In this document: piece after piece, positions 43,914 through 53,544 of the stretch
How positions within the stretch are numbered: position 1 is the stretch's first letter
Layout: each line of letters begins with the position of its first letter
Source of the DNA: Bacillota bacterium
GTDB taxonomy: Bacteria > Bacillota > Clostridia > Lachnospirales > Lachnospiraceae
NCBI GenBank assembly: GCA_023399055.1
Contig: JAEWQV010000016.1
Location: 620,001 to 684,000 of the forward strand
Direction: 5' to 3'
Length of the DNA: 64,000 bases
Program-made: the position numbers and the translations under genes
Notes under the pieces: generated by a model
Databases searched by the model: none
The model's input: the letters and a program-made list of their open reading frames with translations, nothing else
Told to the model about the DNA's origin: nothing

Positions 43914-45083
43914 ATGGTAAATGAAGTAAAAGAACATTTGGAAAAGGTTATCATTCCCTTCTGGAAGAAATTACGGGATGATAAAAATGGTGGATATTAT
44001 GGATGGATGGATTATGGCTTAAAGGTAGATAACAAAGCTATAAAAGGATGTATTCTACATAGTCGGATTACCTGGTTTTTTGCTAATGCATACCTCTTGT
44101 TAAAAGATGAGTCCTTGCTAGAGGAAGCAAGACATGGTTTTAAATTTATCACAGATTTTTGTATCGATAAAGTAAATGGCGGTATTTTCTGGTCCGTTGA
44201 CTATGATGGGACACCGACTGAAACAATCAAATGTACATATAATCATGCCTTTGCAATCTATGCTTTATCCTCCTATTATGAAGCAGCAAAAGATGAAGCA
44301 TCTTTGCAAATGGCTTTTGAATTCTTCCATATCATAGAAGAAAAGTGCAGGGACAACATAGGATACCTGGAAGCTTTTGATCAAGAGTTTCAAGAGATAG
44401 AAAATGATAAATTATCCGAGAATGGAGTAATTGCACACCGAACAATGAATACATTACTTCATATATTTGAAGCCTATACAGAATTATATAAAGTTACGCA
44501 GGATAAAGAGGTGAAGCAAAGCTTAGAGAGGATTATAAATATCTTTGCAGATAAAGTCTATAATCCTATTCTTCACCGCCAGGAAGTCTTTTTTGATGAG
44601 AACATGAATTCAATCTTAGATCTTCATTCATATGGACATGATATCGAAGCAGCGTGGCTTTTGGATAGAGGAGTAGAGATACTTGGGGAAAAAGCCTATA
44701 TGGATAAAATATATCCGATTACAAAGGACTTAACTACCCAGATTTATAAGGTTGCTTTTGATGGTCATTCTCTAAAAAATGAATGTAAAAATGGTGTTGT
44801 AGACACTTCCAGAATATGGTGGGTGCAAGCAGAAGCCATTGTTGGTTTCTTAAACGGATATGAGAAAGATCCATCAAAAGTGGAATATTTAAAAGCAGCA
44901 GAAGGCCAATGGAAGTATATTAAAGATTATATTTGGGATAAAAGGGAAGGTAGTGAATGGTTCTGGGAAGTGGATGAAACAGGGGAACCGGCCAGCAGCA
45001 AGCCAATTGTTGAACCCTGGAAATGCCCGTACCATAATGGGAGAATGTGCTTTGAAGTGATAAGGAGAGCGAGCCTTGGTTAA
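43914..45083 (+). CDS. Mannobiose/cellobiose 2-epimerase (AGE superfamily)
   Basis: A cytoplasmic 389-residue (alpha/alpha)6-barrel epimerase. It inverts C2 at the reducing end of beta-1,4-linked disaccharides, here probably mannobiose to mannosyl-glucose. Family residues are all present: R51 (LHSRITWFF), H183 region (AHRTMNTLLHIFEAY), H242 with E245 (SYGHDIEAAWLL), the WWVQAEAIVGF segment, and H374 (KCPYHNGRMCFE). The TAGGAG site precedes the ATG. It overlaps the GH130 gene by 8 bp, and that pairing is what marks it as mannobiose-specific rather than cellobiose-specific. Confidence 0.93.
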   Translation: MVNEVKEHLEKVIIPFWKKLRDDKNGGYYGWMDYGLKVDNKAIKGCILHSRITWFFANAYLLLKDESLLEEARHGFKFITDFCIDKVNGGIFWSVDYDGTPTETIKCTYNHAFAIYALSSYYEAAKDEASLQMAFEFFHIIEEKCRDNIGYLEAFDQEFQEIENDKLSENGVIAHRTMNTLLHIFEAYTELYKVTQDKEVKQSLERIINIFADKVYNPILHRQEVFFDENMNSILDLHSYGHDIEAAWLLDRGVEILGEKAYMDKIYPITKDLTTQIYKVAFDGHSLKNECKNGVVDTSRIWWVQAEAIVGFLNGYEKDPSKVEYLKAAEGQWKYIKDYIWDKREGSEWFWEVDETGEPASSKPIVEPWKCPYHNGRMCFEVIRRASLG

Positions 45084-46251
45084 TGCAAAATACATAGAAG
45101 AACTTGAGAAATATAAGGATTTAATTGAAAGAAAAAATAAAAAAACGGATTTTTACAATGGAATTTATGATCGATACAAATATCCAGTTTTAACAAGAGA
45201 GCATATTCCATTATTTTGGAAATATGACTTAAATCCGGAGACAAATCCTTATTTTATGGAACGATTAGGCGTGAATGCAGTTATGAATTCCGGTGCAATT
45301 GAATTAAATGGTAAGTTCTATCTGGTTGCCCGTATTGAAGGCAATGACAGAAAATCCTTCTTTGGTGTTGCTGAGAGTGATAATGGAATTGACGGATTTC
45401 AGTTTTGGGATTATCCGATTTTATTAGAGGATACCTGCCCGGAGGAAACCAATGTATACGATATGCGCCTTACAAAGCATGAGGATGGATATATTTATGG
45501 TGTATTCTGTTCAGAAAGCAAAGATAAGACGGTGGGTGATTTGTCAGCGGCGGTGGCAGCAGCAGGTATTGTTCGTACGAAGGATTTAAAAAGCTGGGAT
45601 CGACTAGACAATTTAATTACTTTAAATTCTCCGCAACAGAGAAATGTAGTATTACATCCTGAATTTGTGAATGGCAAATATGCTTTTTACACAAGACCTA
45701 TGGATGACTTTATCCATACAGGTTCCGGTGGAGGTATTGGCTTTGGCTTATGCGATAATATCGAGCATGCCGTAATTAGCGAAGAAATTCTGACCAGCAA
45801 AAGGAAATATCACACCTTAACAGAAGCAAAAAATGGTGCGGGTGCTGTTCCCATTAAAACAGAAAAGGGATGGATACATATCGCACACGGGGTTCGAAAT
45901 ACAGCAGCAGGACTTCGCTATGTCCTCTATGCCTTTGCCACTTCACTTGAGGATCCAAAGCTTGTTATTGCAGAACCCTCCGGCTTATTACTGGGACCAT
46001 TGGGTGAAGAGCGTATCGGAGATGTATCCAACGTAGTGTTTTCAAATGGTGCAATTGCAAGAGATAACGGAGATGTTTTTTTATACTATGCCTCCAGTGA
46101 TACAAGATTGCATGTGGCGACAACAACAATCGATAAGTTAGTTAATTACGTATGGGGAACACCATCAGATCCTCTTCGTTCCGTACTGTGTGTGGAACAA
46201 AGGTGTAGTTTAATTAAAAAAAATCTTGAATTCTTAAAAATGCAAAAGTAA
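45076..46251 (+). CDS. 4-O-beta-mannosyl-glucose phosphorylase, GH130
   Basis: A 391-residue five-bladed beta-propeller enzyme that phosphorolyses beta-1,4-mannosyl-glucose to mannose 1-phosphate and glucose. The probable proton-donor Asp is D129 in NVYDMRLTK. Further family segments are YLVARIEGNDRKSFFGVAES, ARPMDDFIHTGSG-like TRPMDDFIHTGSGGGIG, and LTEAKNGAGAVPIKT. The start is TTG 45076, with AAGGAG at 8-bp spacing, overlapping the epimerase. It saves ATP compared with hydrolysis. Substrate assignment rests on the epimerase partner and overall resemblance to GH130 subfamily 1. Confidence 0.93.
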   Translation: MVNAKYIEELEKYKDLIERKNKKTDFYNGIYDRYKYPVLTREHIPLFWKYDLNPETNPYFMERLGVNAVMNSGAIELNGKFYLVARIEGNDRKSFFGVAESDNGIDGFQFWDYPILLEDTCPEETNVYDMRLTKHEDGYIYGVFCSESKDKTVGDLSAAVAAAGIVRTKDLKSWDRLDNLITLNSPQQRNVVLHPEFVNGKYAFYTRPMDDFIHTGSGGGIGFGLCDNIEHAVISEEILTSKRKYHTLTEAKNGAGAVPIKTEKGWIHIAHGVRNTAAGLRYVLYAFATSLEDPKLVIAEPSGLLLGPLGEERIGDVSNVVFSNGAIARDNGDVFLYYASSDTRLHVATTTIDKLVNYVWGTPSDPLRSVLCVEQRCSLIKKNLEFLKMQK

Positions 46252-46395
46252 GCAGTATCATAGATGAAATTAACAATAAAAAAGAGAAATTGCATTTGAA
46301 GATGAAGCTGGAAAAAGTTTAATCAAAGTAAAAGTAGAAGTTACTTTAAGTTAAATTCATAGATATAAGTATGTCTCATATGCCGGGAGAATAAA

Positions 46396-47478
46396 ATGAG
46401 GAACCTGAATCTATATATAGAAAAAGGGCAGATGCTTGTTTTACCAAGCCATGAAAATCTACAGTATAGCGGTAGAATTGACTTTGAAGTGCCGGAAGCA
46501 CCAATACTGATATATCCCAGTTCCTATGTTACCTTCCGGTTTACGGGCACATTCTGCAAGGTAATTCTTGAAAACAAACGAATCTGGTGGAACAATTTCT
46601 TGGGTTTTGTTATCGATGGAAAACAAGACAAAATTGAACTTCCTAACGAAGGACAGGTTTGTTTAACTTTAGTGGATGGATTAGAAGATAAGGAGCATAC
46701 CCTGCTTTTATTTAAACGAATGGATAATTGCCATACGGTTAAACTACACGGTTTTGTCCTTGAGGAAGGGGCTGAAGTACTTAAAACCGAGGAAAGGCCC
46801 AACCGAAGAATTGAAGTATATGGGGATTCGGTATCAGCAGGAGAAGTATCGGAAGCAATCGACTATGTAGGTAAGGCTGATCCCGAACATCAGGGAGAGT
46901 ATTCAAATAGCTGGTATTCTTATGCCTGGATGGCTGCAAGAAAATTAAAGGCAGAGATACATAATGTAGCGCAAGGGGGTATCGCCTTGCTGGACCATAC
47001 GGGATGGTTTGCAGCGCCGGACCTTCTTGGAATGGAGAATGTCTATGACAAGCTGCAATATAATCCGGGAGCTGGAGAAATAAAACCTTGGAATTTTACT
47101 CAATACATTCCCCACGTTATCATAGTTGCAATTGGACAAAACGATAGTCATCCGCAGGATTATATGGCTAGGGACTATAATTCAGTCGAGTCAAAAAACT
47201 GGAGAAATCACTATAAATCTTTTATACAAAAGCTTAGAACGATATATCCAAAGGCTGTAATCATACTTACAACGACTATATTAAGGCATGATTTAGCCTG
47301 GGATAAATCCATAGAAGAAGTGACACAGGAAATGGCAGATGATAAGGTGCTGCACTTTATATACAGTCAAAATAGTGTGGGAACGCATGGACATATCAGA
47401 ATACAGGAAGCAGATAAAATGTCAGATGAATTGGCTTCCTTTATCAATTCGTTAGGTGACGAAATATGGAAAGATTAA
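46396..47478 (+). CDS. SGNH esterase, carbohydrate esterase family 2-like
   Basis: A 360-residue protein with an N-terminal beta-sandwich (~1-135) and a C-terminal SGNH hydrolase domain. Nucleophile S145 lies in EVYGDSVSAGE, the oxyanion Asn in AIGQNDSH, and a candidate His in THGHIRIQEAD. This two-domain order is that of CE2 deacetylases, which remove acetyl groups from mannan or glucomannan oligosaccharides. No signal peptide is visible, so it should act inside the cell on imported fragments. GGGAGA precedes the ATG. It overlaps the next gene by 13 bp. Confidence 0.85.
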   Translation: MRNLNLYIEKGQMLVLPSHENLQYSGRIDFEVPEAPILIYPSSYVTFRFTGTFCKVILENKRIWWNNFLGFVIDGKQDKIELPNEGQVCLTLVDGLEDKEHTLLLFKRMDNCHTVKLHGFVLEEGAEVLKTEERPNRRIEVYGDSVSAGEVSEAIDYVGKADPEHQGEYSNSWYSYAWMAARKLKAEIHNVAQGGIALLDHTGWFAAPDLLGMENVYDKLQYNPGAGEIKPWNFTQYIPHVIIVAIGQNDSHPQDYMARDYNSVESKNWRNHYKSFIQKLRTIYPKAVIILTTTILRHDLAWDKSIEEVTQEMADDKVLHFIYSQNSVGTHGHIRIQEADKMSDELASFINSLGDEIWKD

Positions 47479-48761
47479 GAGCTGCGATTTTGCTTCTCCT
47501 CCTGTGGACCCCACTTTTGCTTGCGGCCTGTAATAAAAAGGATGTGTCAGAGGGAAATATGTCTGCAGATACCATAGATTCGACCGATAAGGAGGAGACT
47601 AACACGAATATGCCTAATATGGAAGCTGCTAGTACAGCAGATTTAGACGAACTATTATCCTCTTGTATGTATTTGACAAAGGAAATGTATGAGAGAGCAA
47701 CCGCATATAAGGAAGGCGATTTAGCCAGAATAGCTGCAGCCATGCGGAAAGCACGAGATGGTAAAAAGGTGACGATAGGGGTAATTGGAGGTTCCATTAC
47801 ACAGGGTTATTCAGCCACTCAAAATAGTAACTGCTATGCTACCTTATTAAAGAAGTGGTGGGAGGATACCTTTCCTGCTGCAGAAATAGAGTTTATTAAT
47901 GCGGGAGTAGGAGGCACTAGTTCTTACTTAGGCGTACATAGGGTATATGAGGATTTACTAATTCAGAAACCCGACTTTGTAGTGGTGGAATTTTCAGTAA
48001 ATGACGGTAATAATGTCTTTTACAAAAAAAGTTATGATAATTTGGTACGTCGTATATTAAAGGAAGAGAACAATCCTGCTGTTATGCTCTTATTTATGAC
48101 CATGGAAGATGGCACAAGTGTACAGGATATTGATGCCAATATCGGATTTCAATATGGGCTGCCGATGATTAGCTATCGCAATGCGGTACTTGAGGAGGTT
48201 GAAAAAAATAACCTTGCCTGGAGTGATATTTCACCGGATGATATACATCCCAATGACATGGGGCATGCGATTATTGCGGAACTGTTTTCCGTATATTTAA
48301 CTAATATCTATCACAGATTGGACACGGTTTCAACGGAAGTTACCTCTTTTGATCTGTCCCCTATAACCAAAGAAGTATATCTTGATGCTGCTATTTTAGA
48401 TTCCTCGAAAATAGAACCTGTAAAATGGGGGAGCTTTGAGAAGAAAAACATTAATTACACTTATCCAAATGACTGGAGTACTGAAAGCGGAGAAGATAGT
48501 ATCGTGTTTTCTACGGAAGCAGCTAATATCGGCATTATGTTCCAAAAGTTTACCAATGGTACTGGAGGACAGTATGAGGTTTATGTAGATGGTGAGTATG
48601 CGATGACTTTAGATGCGGATTTCACCAATGGATGGGGCGACTACGGAGAATGTACGGAAGTATTTGTTTCTCAAGAAAAGAAAGAGCGTACCATAGAAAT
48701 CAAAAAGAAGGAAGGCGGGGCAGGTGACGCCTTTGCTATATTGGGATTGCTGATTTCTTAG
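47466..48761 (+). CDS. Surface lipoprotein SGNH/GDSL esterase
   Basis: A 431-residue lipoprotein with signal peptide and lipobox LLLAAC (C22). The SGNH domain (~100-285) has S110 in GVIGGSITQGY, the Gly of GVGGTSS, Asn in VEFSVNDGN, and the Asp/His pair DIHPNDMGH. The C-terminal ~140 residues are a beta domain (GQYEVYVDGEYAMTLD) like those that accompany carbohydrate esterases. It probably deacetylates mannan at the cell surface, complementing the cytoplasmic CE2-like enzyme upstream. Translation start overlaps that gene. Confidence 0.87.
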   Translation: MERLRAAILLLLLWTPLLLAACNKKDVSEGNMSADTIDSTDKEETNTNMPNMEAASTADLDELLSSCMYLTKEMYERATAYKEGDLARIAAAMRKARDGKKVTIGVIGGSITQGYSATQNSNCYATLLKKWWEDTFPAAEIEFINAGVGGTSSYLGVHRVYEDLLIQKPDFVVVEFSVNDGNNVFYKKSYDNLVRRILKEENNPAVMLLFMTMEDGTSVQDIDANIGFQYGLPMISYRNAVLEEVEKNNLAWSDISPDDIHPNDMGHAIIAELFSVYLTNIYHRLDTVSTEVTSFDLSPITKEVYLDAAILDSSKIEPVKWGSFEKKNINYTYPNDWSTESGEDSIVFSTEAANIGIMFQKFTNGTGGQYEVYVDGEYAMTLDADFTNGWGDYGECTEVFVSQEKKERTIEIKKKEGGAGDAFAILGLLIS

Positions 48762-48830
48762 AGCATTTATGAGGTTGAGTCAAAACAATTTTAGCTTAAC
48801 AGAAGGATTATTCAAAGGCAAAGGAGCGTT

Positions 48831-50375
48831 ATGACGAAAGGAAGGAAAACAATAGGTATAGGAATGGCGGTGTTTATGAGCATTATGATTACCGGTTGTA
48901 CAACCAAAGACGGTAACAATACGAAGGAAGAAAAGCAGGGAGAGATAGTAACCAGTGATTTTGTTCAAGAGTCAGTGGGTATTTATGAAGCAGAAAATGC
49001 CATAGGGTCGGGAAATGTTAAATTGGTTTCAAATCCTACCCAGGAGGGATTTTCAGGAACTGGATACGTAGAGGGATTTCAGGAGGATACAGATACCTGT
49101 ACCTTTAAGATTACGGTAGCAGAAGATGGTTTCTATGATTTAAATTTCAGAAGCGCGAGTAATGGCGGCGGAAAGTATAATTATGTTGACTTAGATGGAG
49201 AACAGCTTGGTACGGTTTACGTGGAGGCTTCAAGCTTTACAAATAGCTATTTAAATAGAATTTATATGACATCTGGTGAGCACGAAATTCGTATCACAAA
49301 ACAATGGGGGTGGATTATATTGGACTATCTTGAAATACTTACATCAGAACCAATTGATGCGTCAATTTATGAGGTAAAGGCTGATCTTAGCAATCCGAAT
49401 GCCTCGGAGGAAACGAGAAGGCTTTACAGTTATTTGTGTGATATTTATGGTAAGAAGTTTCTATCCGGACAGTTTTGTGATTCAGGACAATACGGAAAAG
49501 AATTTCAAGTGATTAAAAAAACTACTAGCAAGACTCCTGCAGTACTAGGTCTTGACTTTATTGAGTATACACCTTCCAGAGTGGAAAATGGCAGCAAAAG
49601 CCAAGCGACAGAATATGCAATTGATTTCTGGAATAAAGGTGGAATCGTAACCTTTTGCTGGCATTGGAATGCACCGACGAAATATCTGACAGGCAAATGG
49701 TACAGCGGGTTTTATAAAGAACACACCAATATAGATTTAGCAAAGATTATGAATGGCGAGGATACCGAGGGGTATGACCTGCTGATGAAGGATATTGATG
49801 CCATTGCCGAGCAACTGCTTATATTAAAAGAGGCAGGGGTGCCAATTCTTTGGAGGCCTCTTCATGAAGCAAGTGGAGGATGGTTCTGGTGGGGAGCAGC
49901 TGGACCTGAGGCTTATAAGAAACTTTACCTATTACTTTATGACAGACTAACCAAGGAATATGGATTGGATAACCTCATATGGGTATGGAACGGTCAGGAT
50001 GCTGCGTGGTACCCAGGAGATGATTATGTAGATATCATAGGAGAAGATATTTATCCCGGCGAGAAAGTTTATACGGCGCAGACCTCCTCCTATCTGAATG
50101 CAGTTAAAAATTACAGTACGGAGAAAAAGTTAGTGTACTTAACGGAAAATGGATGTCTGTTTGACCCCGATCTTGCAAGAAGGGATGGAGCTATGTGGGG
50201 AATGTGGTGTACCTGGCAAGGTGATTTTGTTGCAAAAAATAGTGCCATTTATACCTTAAGTGAGCAATATACAGAGGAATCCATGATGGTGAAAGTATAC
50301 GCAGATGAAGACGTTATAACACTGGAGGATTTACCTGACCTTTCAACTTATGAAATGCGTACAGATTTACATTAA
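48831..50375 (+). CDS. Beta-mannanase GH26 with CBM35-like module, lipoprotein
   Basis: A 514-residue endo-beta-1,4-mannanase. Signal peptide and lipobox ITGC (C23) attach it to the cell surface. Residues ~45-165 form a CBM35-like module (YEAENAIGSGNVKLVSN, LNRIYMTSGEHEIRI). The GH26 barrel (~185-500) has acid/base E346 in RPLHEASGGWFWWG and nucleophile E439 in VYLTENG, with the substrate-site CWHWNAP. AAAGGAG precedes the ATG. It starts mannan breakdown outside the cell and feeds the downstream transport genes. Confidence 0.95.
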   Translation: MTKGRKTIGIGMAVFMSIMITGCTTKDGNNTKEEKQGEIVTSDFVQESVGIYEAENAIGSGNVKLVSNPTQEGFSGTGYVEGFQEDTDTCTFKITVAEDGFYDLNFRSASNGGGKYNYVDLDGEQLGTVYVEASSFTNSYLNRIYMTSGEHEIRITKQWGWIILDYLEILTSEPIDASIYEVKADLSNPNASEETRRLYSYLCDIYGKKFLSGQFCDSGQYGKEFQVIKKTTSKTPAVLGLDFIEYTPSRVENGSKSQATEYAIDFWNKGGIVTFCWHWNAPTKYLTGKWYSGFYKEHTNIDLAKIMNGEDTEGYDLLMKDIDAIAEQLLILKEAGVPILWRPLHEASGGWFWWGAAGPEAYKKLYLLLYDRLTKEYGLDNLIWVWNGQDAAWYPGDDYVDIIGEDIYPGEKVYTAQTSSYLNAVKNYSTEKKLVYLTENGCLFDPDLARRDGAMWGMWCTWQGDFVAKNSAIYTLSEQYTEESMMVKVYADEDVITLEDLPDLSTYEMRTDLH

Positions 50376-50466
50376 GGCAGGGAAAGAAAAGCAATTTACA
50401 CAGAAAGAACCTGCTTTGCAGTTTTTCATTAGATATAGTGATGGCATAAAGTGCAATTATGGAGGT

Positions 50467-50520
50467 AGAGTGAAAGAAAAGCACTTTCACTCTGATATTG
50501 TTAGTGCCGCCGTTGGCGGT
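50467..50520 (+). promoter_or_regulatory. Two intercistronic hairpins between mannanase and transport genes
   Basis: AGAGTGAAAG (50467-50476) pairs with CTTTCACTCT (50484-50493), and a second short GC-rich hairpin with GCCGCC/GGCGGT arms follows (about 50507-50521), just before the next SD. No T run follows, so they may stabilise or segment the transcript. Confidence 0.4.
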
Positions 50521-50534
50521 GGAACGGGGGAGAT

Positions 50535-53531
50535 ATGAAATATAGGGGTATTTGTAAAAGAATTCAAGCACTGTTCATGGTAGTTGTCATAGTAGTTCCT
50601 CTATTCCAACTAGGGACGACGAAAGCTTATGCCAAGACAGATATGCTGATGGACGAATTTGATGAAATAATCAGTACTTACAATATCGATACTTCTATTC
50701 CCTCCTATAAGGAGTACAAGACAGAACATGAAAAGGCTAATCGCCCTAATACAGTAATCGAAGTACCTGCAGAAGGATATGTAAGGTATGAAGAGAGTGA
50801 TGTAGAGGCAATTCCGGAGATCTATACGGATTTTGCGGGAATGGAAGGTGCTAGTGTTTTAACTGGCGAGGACTCTCTGGTTGAGTTTGAGGTAACGATA
50901 CCGGAAAGCGGACTTTATAACTTGTCCGTAGTTTATTATCCGGTAGAAGGTAAGAATTCAGATATTGAAAGAAGTATTTTCATAGATGGTAAACTCCCGT
51001 TTGAAGAGCTTGCAAGATTGTCATTTCCCAGAGTCTGGACCAGTTATGTAGAAGATTCTTATATAAATGAAGCTGGTATCCTGGTGAAAAACTGGGAAAA
51101 AGATAATCAGGGCAATGATATTAAGCCCAAAAGTATTGAGACTCCAGAATGGCAGAGCCGATACCTGTATGACAGTAATGGATATATAACAGATGCTCTT
51201 TCCATCTATATGGAGGCAGGGAACCACACCATATCCATGATTTCATTAAAAGAACCAATGCTGATTAACAAGTTAGTAATTACCAATGAAGGTACAGTAA
51301 AATCCTATGAAGAAGTAAAAGCAGAATGGGATTCCAATGGGGCAAAGGATACAAAGGATGCGGTCATTACCTTAGAAGGTGAATATGCTTCGAAGACTTC
51401 TTCGCAGATGCTTTACCCACAACAGGATGCATCCTCACCCGCTGTTTCTCCCTCCAGTTCCAAAGAGCTATTAAACAATTCGATTGGAGGAAAGTCCTGG
51501 AGACTCGTTGGGCAGTGGATCGAATGGGAATTCGAAGTTCAGGAAAGCGGATATTACAACATCTCCTTATATGATAAGCAGAATTTTTCTAGGGGTATTC
51601 ACGTATCCAGACGTATTTCCATTGATGGAGCTGTGCCCTTTGAAGAAATGTCTGACTATGCCTTTGAATATAGTCAGAACTGGAGAGAAGATGAGTTATC
51701 CGATGAAGACGGTGAGGCTTATCGTTTCTATTTAGAAAAAGGTCCTCATACGCTGCGTATGGAGGCAGTTCTGGGAGAGTTCTCAGAAGTCGTAGGGCTT
51801 GTTGAAGATTCCGTACAGCAGCTAAATAGTATCTATAGACAAGTAATTAAGGTAATCGGTGTGAAACCAGATACCTATCGTGATTATCAGCTATCTTCTG
51901 TTCTCCCAGAACTCAATGGAAAGTTAGTAGTAGCCAGAGATACGTTAGATGTTGCACTTGCAATGCTGGAAGATATCGCAGGTAAAAATACAGATAAAAA
52001 AGCGGTACTTTTAACTATGAGAGATCAGTTGAATGATTTGATTGAAGATGATGAATATTTCGTTCGAGTTATTAAGACCTACAAGATAAATATCAGAGCC
52101 TTGGGTAACTGGATAACGCAAGTAATTAGTCAACCCTTGCAGATCGATCGTATTAACATCTATTCTCCAGATGAAACCATTACCTATGAGAATAATTCCT
52201 TCTTTGCTAAGTTGATATTTGAAATAAAGCGATTGTTCTACTCCTTTGTGATTGACTATAACCGTATTGGAAGTGTGACAGACGAATCAGATGAGGAACA
52301 ACAAACAATTACCTTATGGGTTGGCTCTGGTCGAGATCAAGCCAATGTTATCAAATCCTTGATTGATGAGAGTTTTACCGCACAAGGTATTGGTGTAAAT
52401 GTTCAGCTGGTAGATATGTCGACACTGCTAAAGGCTTCACTGGTTGGAGAAGGGCCCGATGTGGCAATTCAGGTAGCAAATACAGGTGGAGCCGCCGGGG
52501 CGGTACTTAATACGGGTAATGATACACCGGTAAACTATGGAATAAGAAATGCAGTGCTTGATTTAAACCAATTTGAGGATGCTAAGGAGGTGCTCTCCAG
52601 ATTTCCAGAGGCAGCAGCTACGCAGTTTACCTATGACGGTGCAGTTTATGCATTGCCAGAGACCATAACTTATCCGGTTATGTTCTATCGAAAAGATATT
52701 CTGGCAGAAATCGGGCTGGAGGTACCGACTACCTGGGATGAGGTTAAAGTAGCTATGACGGTACTTGCCAAGAATCAGATGGAATTTGGTATGTGGGCTA
52801 CGGAACAGACTTTTGCTTCTATGTTGTATCAAAAGGGTGGCTCTTATTATACGGAGGGCGGTGCGGCATCCGCTTTAGATTCAGATATTGCAGTTAATAC
52901 GTTTAAGGAATTCTGTGAATACTTTACCGATTATAAGCTAGATAAGGAAACCAGCGTTGAGGAACGTTTTCGAACCGGAGAATGTCCGCTTATGATTTCT
53001 GATTATACGACTTACAATAACTTTGCCGTGTCGGCTCCTGATATTGCTGGGCTCTGGAGTTTTACACAGATACCGGGAACTGTGCAGTCGGATGGAACGG
53101 TAGATCATTCCGTAGCAAGTACTGGTTTGGCAAGTATGATTATGGCGGATACAGAAATTCCGGACGCAAGCTGGGAGTTTCTAAAGTGGTGGACCAGTGA
53201 GGAAACCCAGACCCAGTATGGCCGTGAAATGGAAGGCCTGATGGGATCCTCCGCGAGAGTTCCTACGGCAAACTATGAAGCATTTTTAAATATGTCCTGG
53301 CCGGTAGATGATTTTAAGGCGTTAAAGGAATCTATGACCTGGGCAGAGGGAATTCCACAGGTACCAGGTGGTTATTATTCCTGGCGTAATGTATATAATG
53401 CCTTCTTTACGGTAGTAACCAAACCTGATACCGCACTACCGAGGGAAGAACTTATGGATAAAGTAATCTATATTAATGCAGAAATTGACTACAAGCGAAA
53501 AGAACTTGAACTGGATGGCGAAAGAAAGTAA
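50535..53531 (+). CDS. Sugar ABC transporter binding protein fused to two carbohydrate-binding-like modules
   Basis: A 998-residue exported protein, over twice the usual size. A signal peptide (~1-34, ending KAYA-K) lacks a lipobox Cys. Two related beta modules follow: one at ~75-250 (VEFEVTIPESGLYNLSVVYY, IFIDGKLPFEEL) and one at ~275-420 (IEWEFEVQESGYYNISLYDK, ISIDGAVPFEEM). A helical linker (~420-590) precedes a solute-binding family 1 domain (~595-970; TLWVGSGRDQANVIKSLIDE, VMFYRKDILAEIGLEVPTTW). GGGGGAG precedes the ATG. Two permease genes follow directly, so it serves that transporter. The modules probably concentrate mannan fragments at the surface. Confidence 0.88.
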   Translation: MKYRGICKRIQALFMVVVIVVPLFQLGTTKAYAKTDMLMDEFDEIISTYNIDTSIPSYKEYKTEHEKANRPNTVIEVPAEGYVRYEESDVEAIPEIYTDFAGMEGASVLTGEDSLVEFEVTIPESGLYNLSVVYYPVEGKNSDIERSIFIDGKLPFEELARLSFPRVWTSYVEDSYINEAGILVKNWEKDNQGNDIKPKSIETPEWQSRYLYDSNGYITDALSIYMEAGNHTISMISLKEPMLINKLVITNEGTVKSYEEVKAEWDSNGAKDTKDAVITLEGEYASKTSSQMLYPQQDASSPAVSPSSSKELLNNSIGGKSWRLVGQWIEWEFEVQESGYYNISLYDKQNFSRGIHVSRRISIDGAVPFEEMSDYAFEYSQNWREDELSDEDGEAYRFYLEKGPHTLRMEAVLGEFSEVVGLVEDSVQQLNSIYRQVIKVIGVKPDTYRDYQLSSVLPELNGKLVVARDTLDVALAMLEDIAGKNTDKKAVLLTMRDQLNDLIEDDEYFVRVIKTYKINIRALGNWITQVISQPLQIDRINIYSPDETITYENNSFFAKLIFEIKRLFYSFVIDYNRIGSVTDESDEEQQTITLWVGSGRDQANVIKSLIDESFTAQGIGVNVQLVDMSTLLKASLVGEGPDVAIQVANTGGAAGAVLNTGNDTPVNYGIRNAVLDLNQFEDAKEVLSRFPEAAATQFTYDGAVYALPETITYPVMFYRKDILAEIGLEVPTTWDEVKVAMTVLAKNQMEFGMWATEQTFASMLYQKGGSYYTEGGAASALDSDIAVNTFKEFCEYFTDYKLDKETSVEERFRTGECPLMISDYTTYNNFAVSAPDIAGLWSFTQIPGTVQSDGTVDHSVASTGLASMIMADTEIPDASWEFLKWWTSEETQTQYGREMEGLMGSSARVPTANYEAFLNMSWPVDDFKALKESMTWAEGIPQVPGGYYSWRNVYNAFFTVVTKPDTALPREELMDKVIYINAEIDYKRKELELDGERK

Positions 53532-53544
53532 GGGGGACGAAGAA

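Noticed and set aside
53476..53544. Longer start for the first permease
   Set aside because: The extra codons overlap the binding-protein gene in another frame and lack an SD; ATG 53545 follows a strong one.
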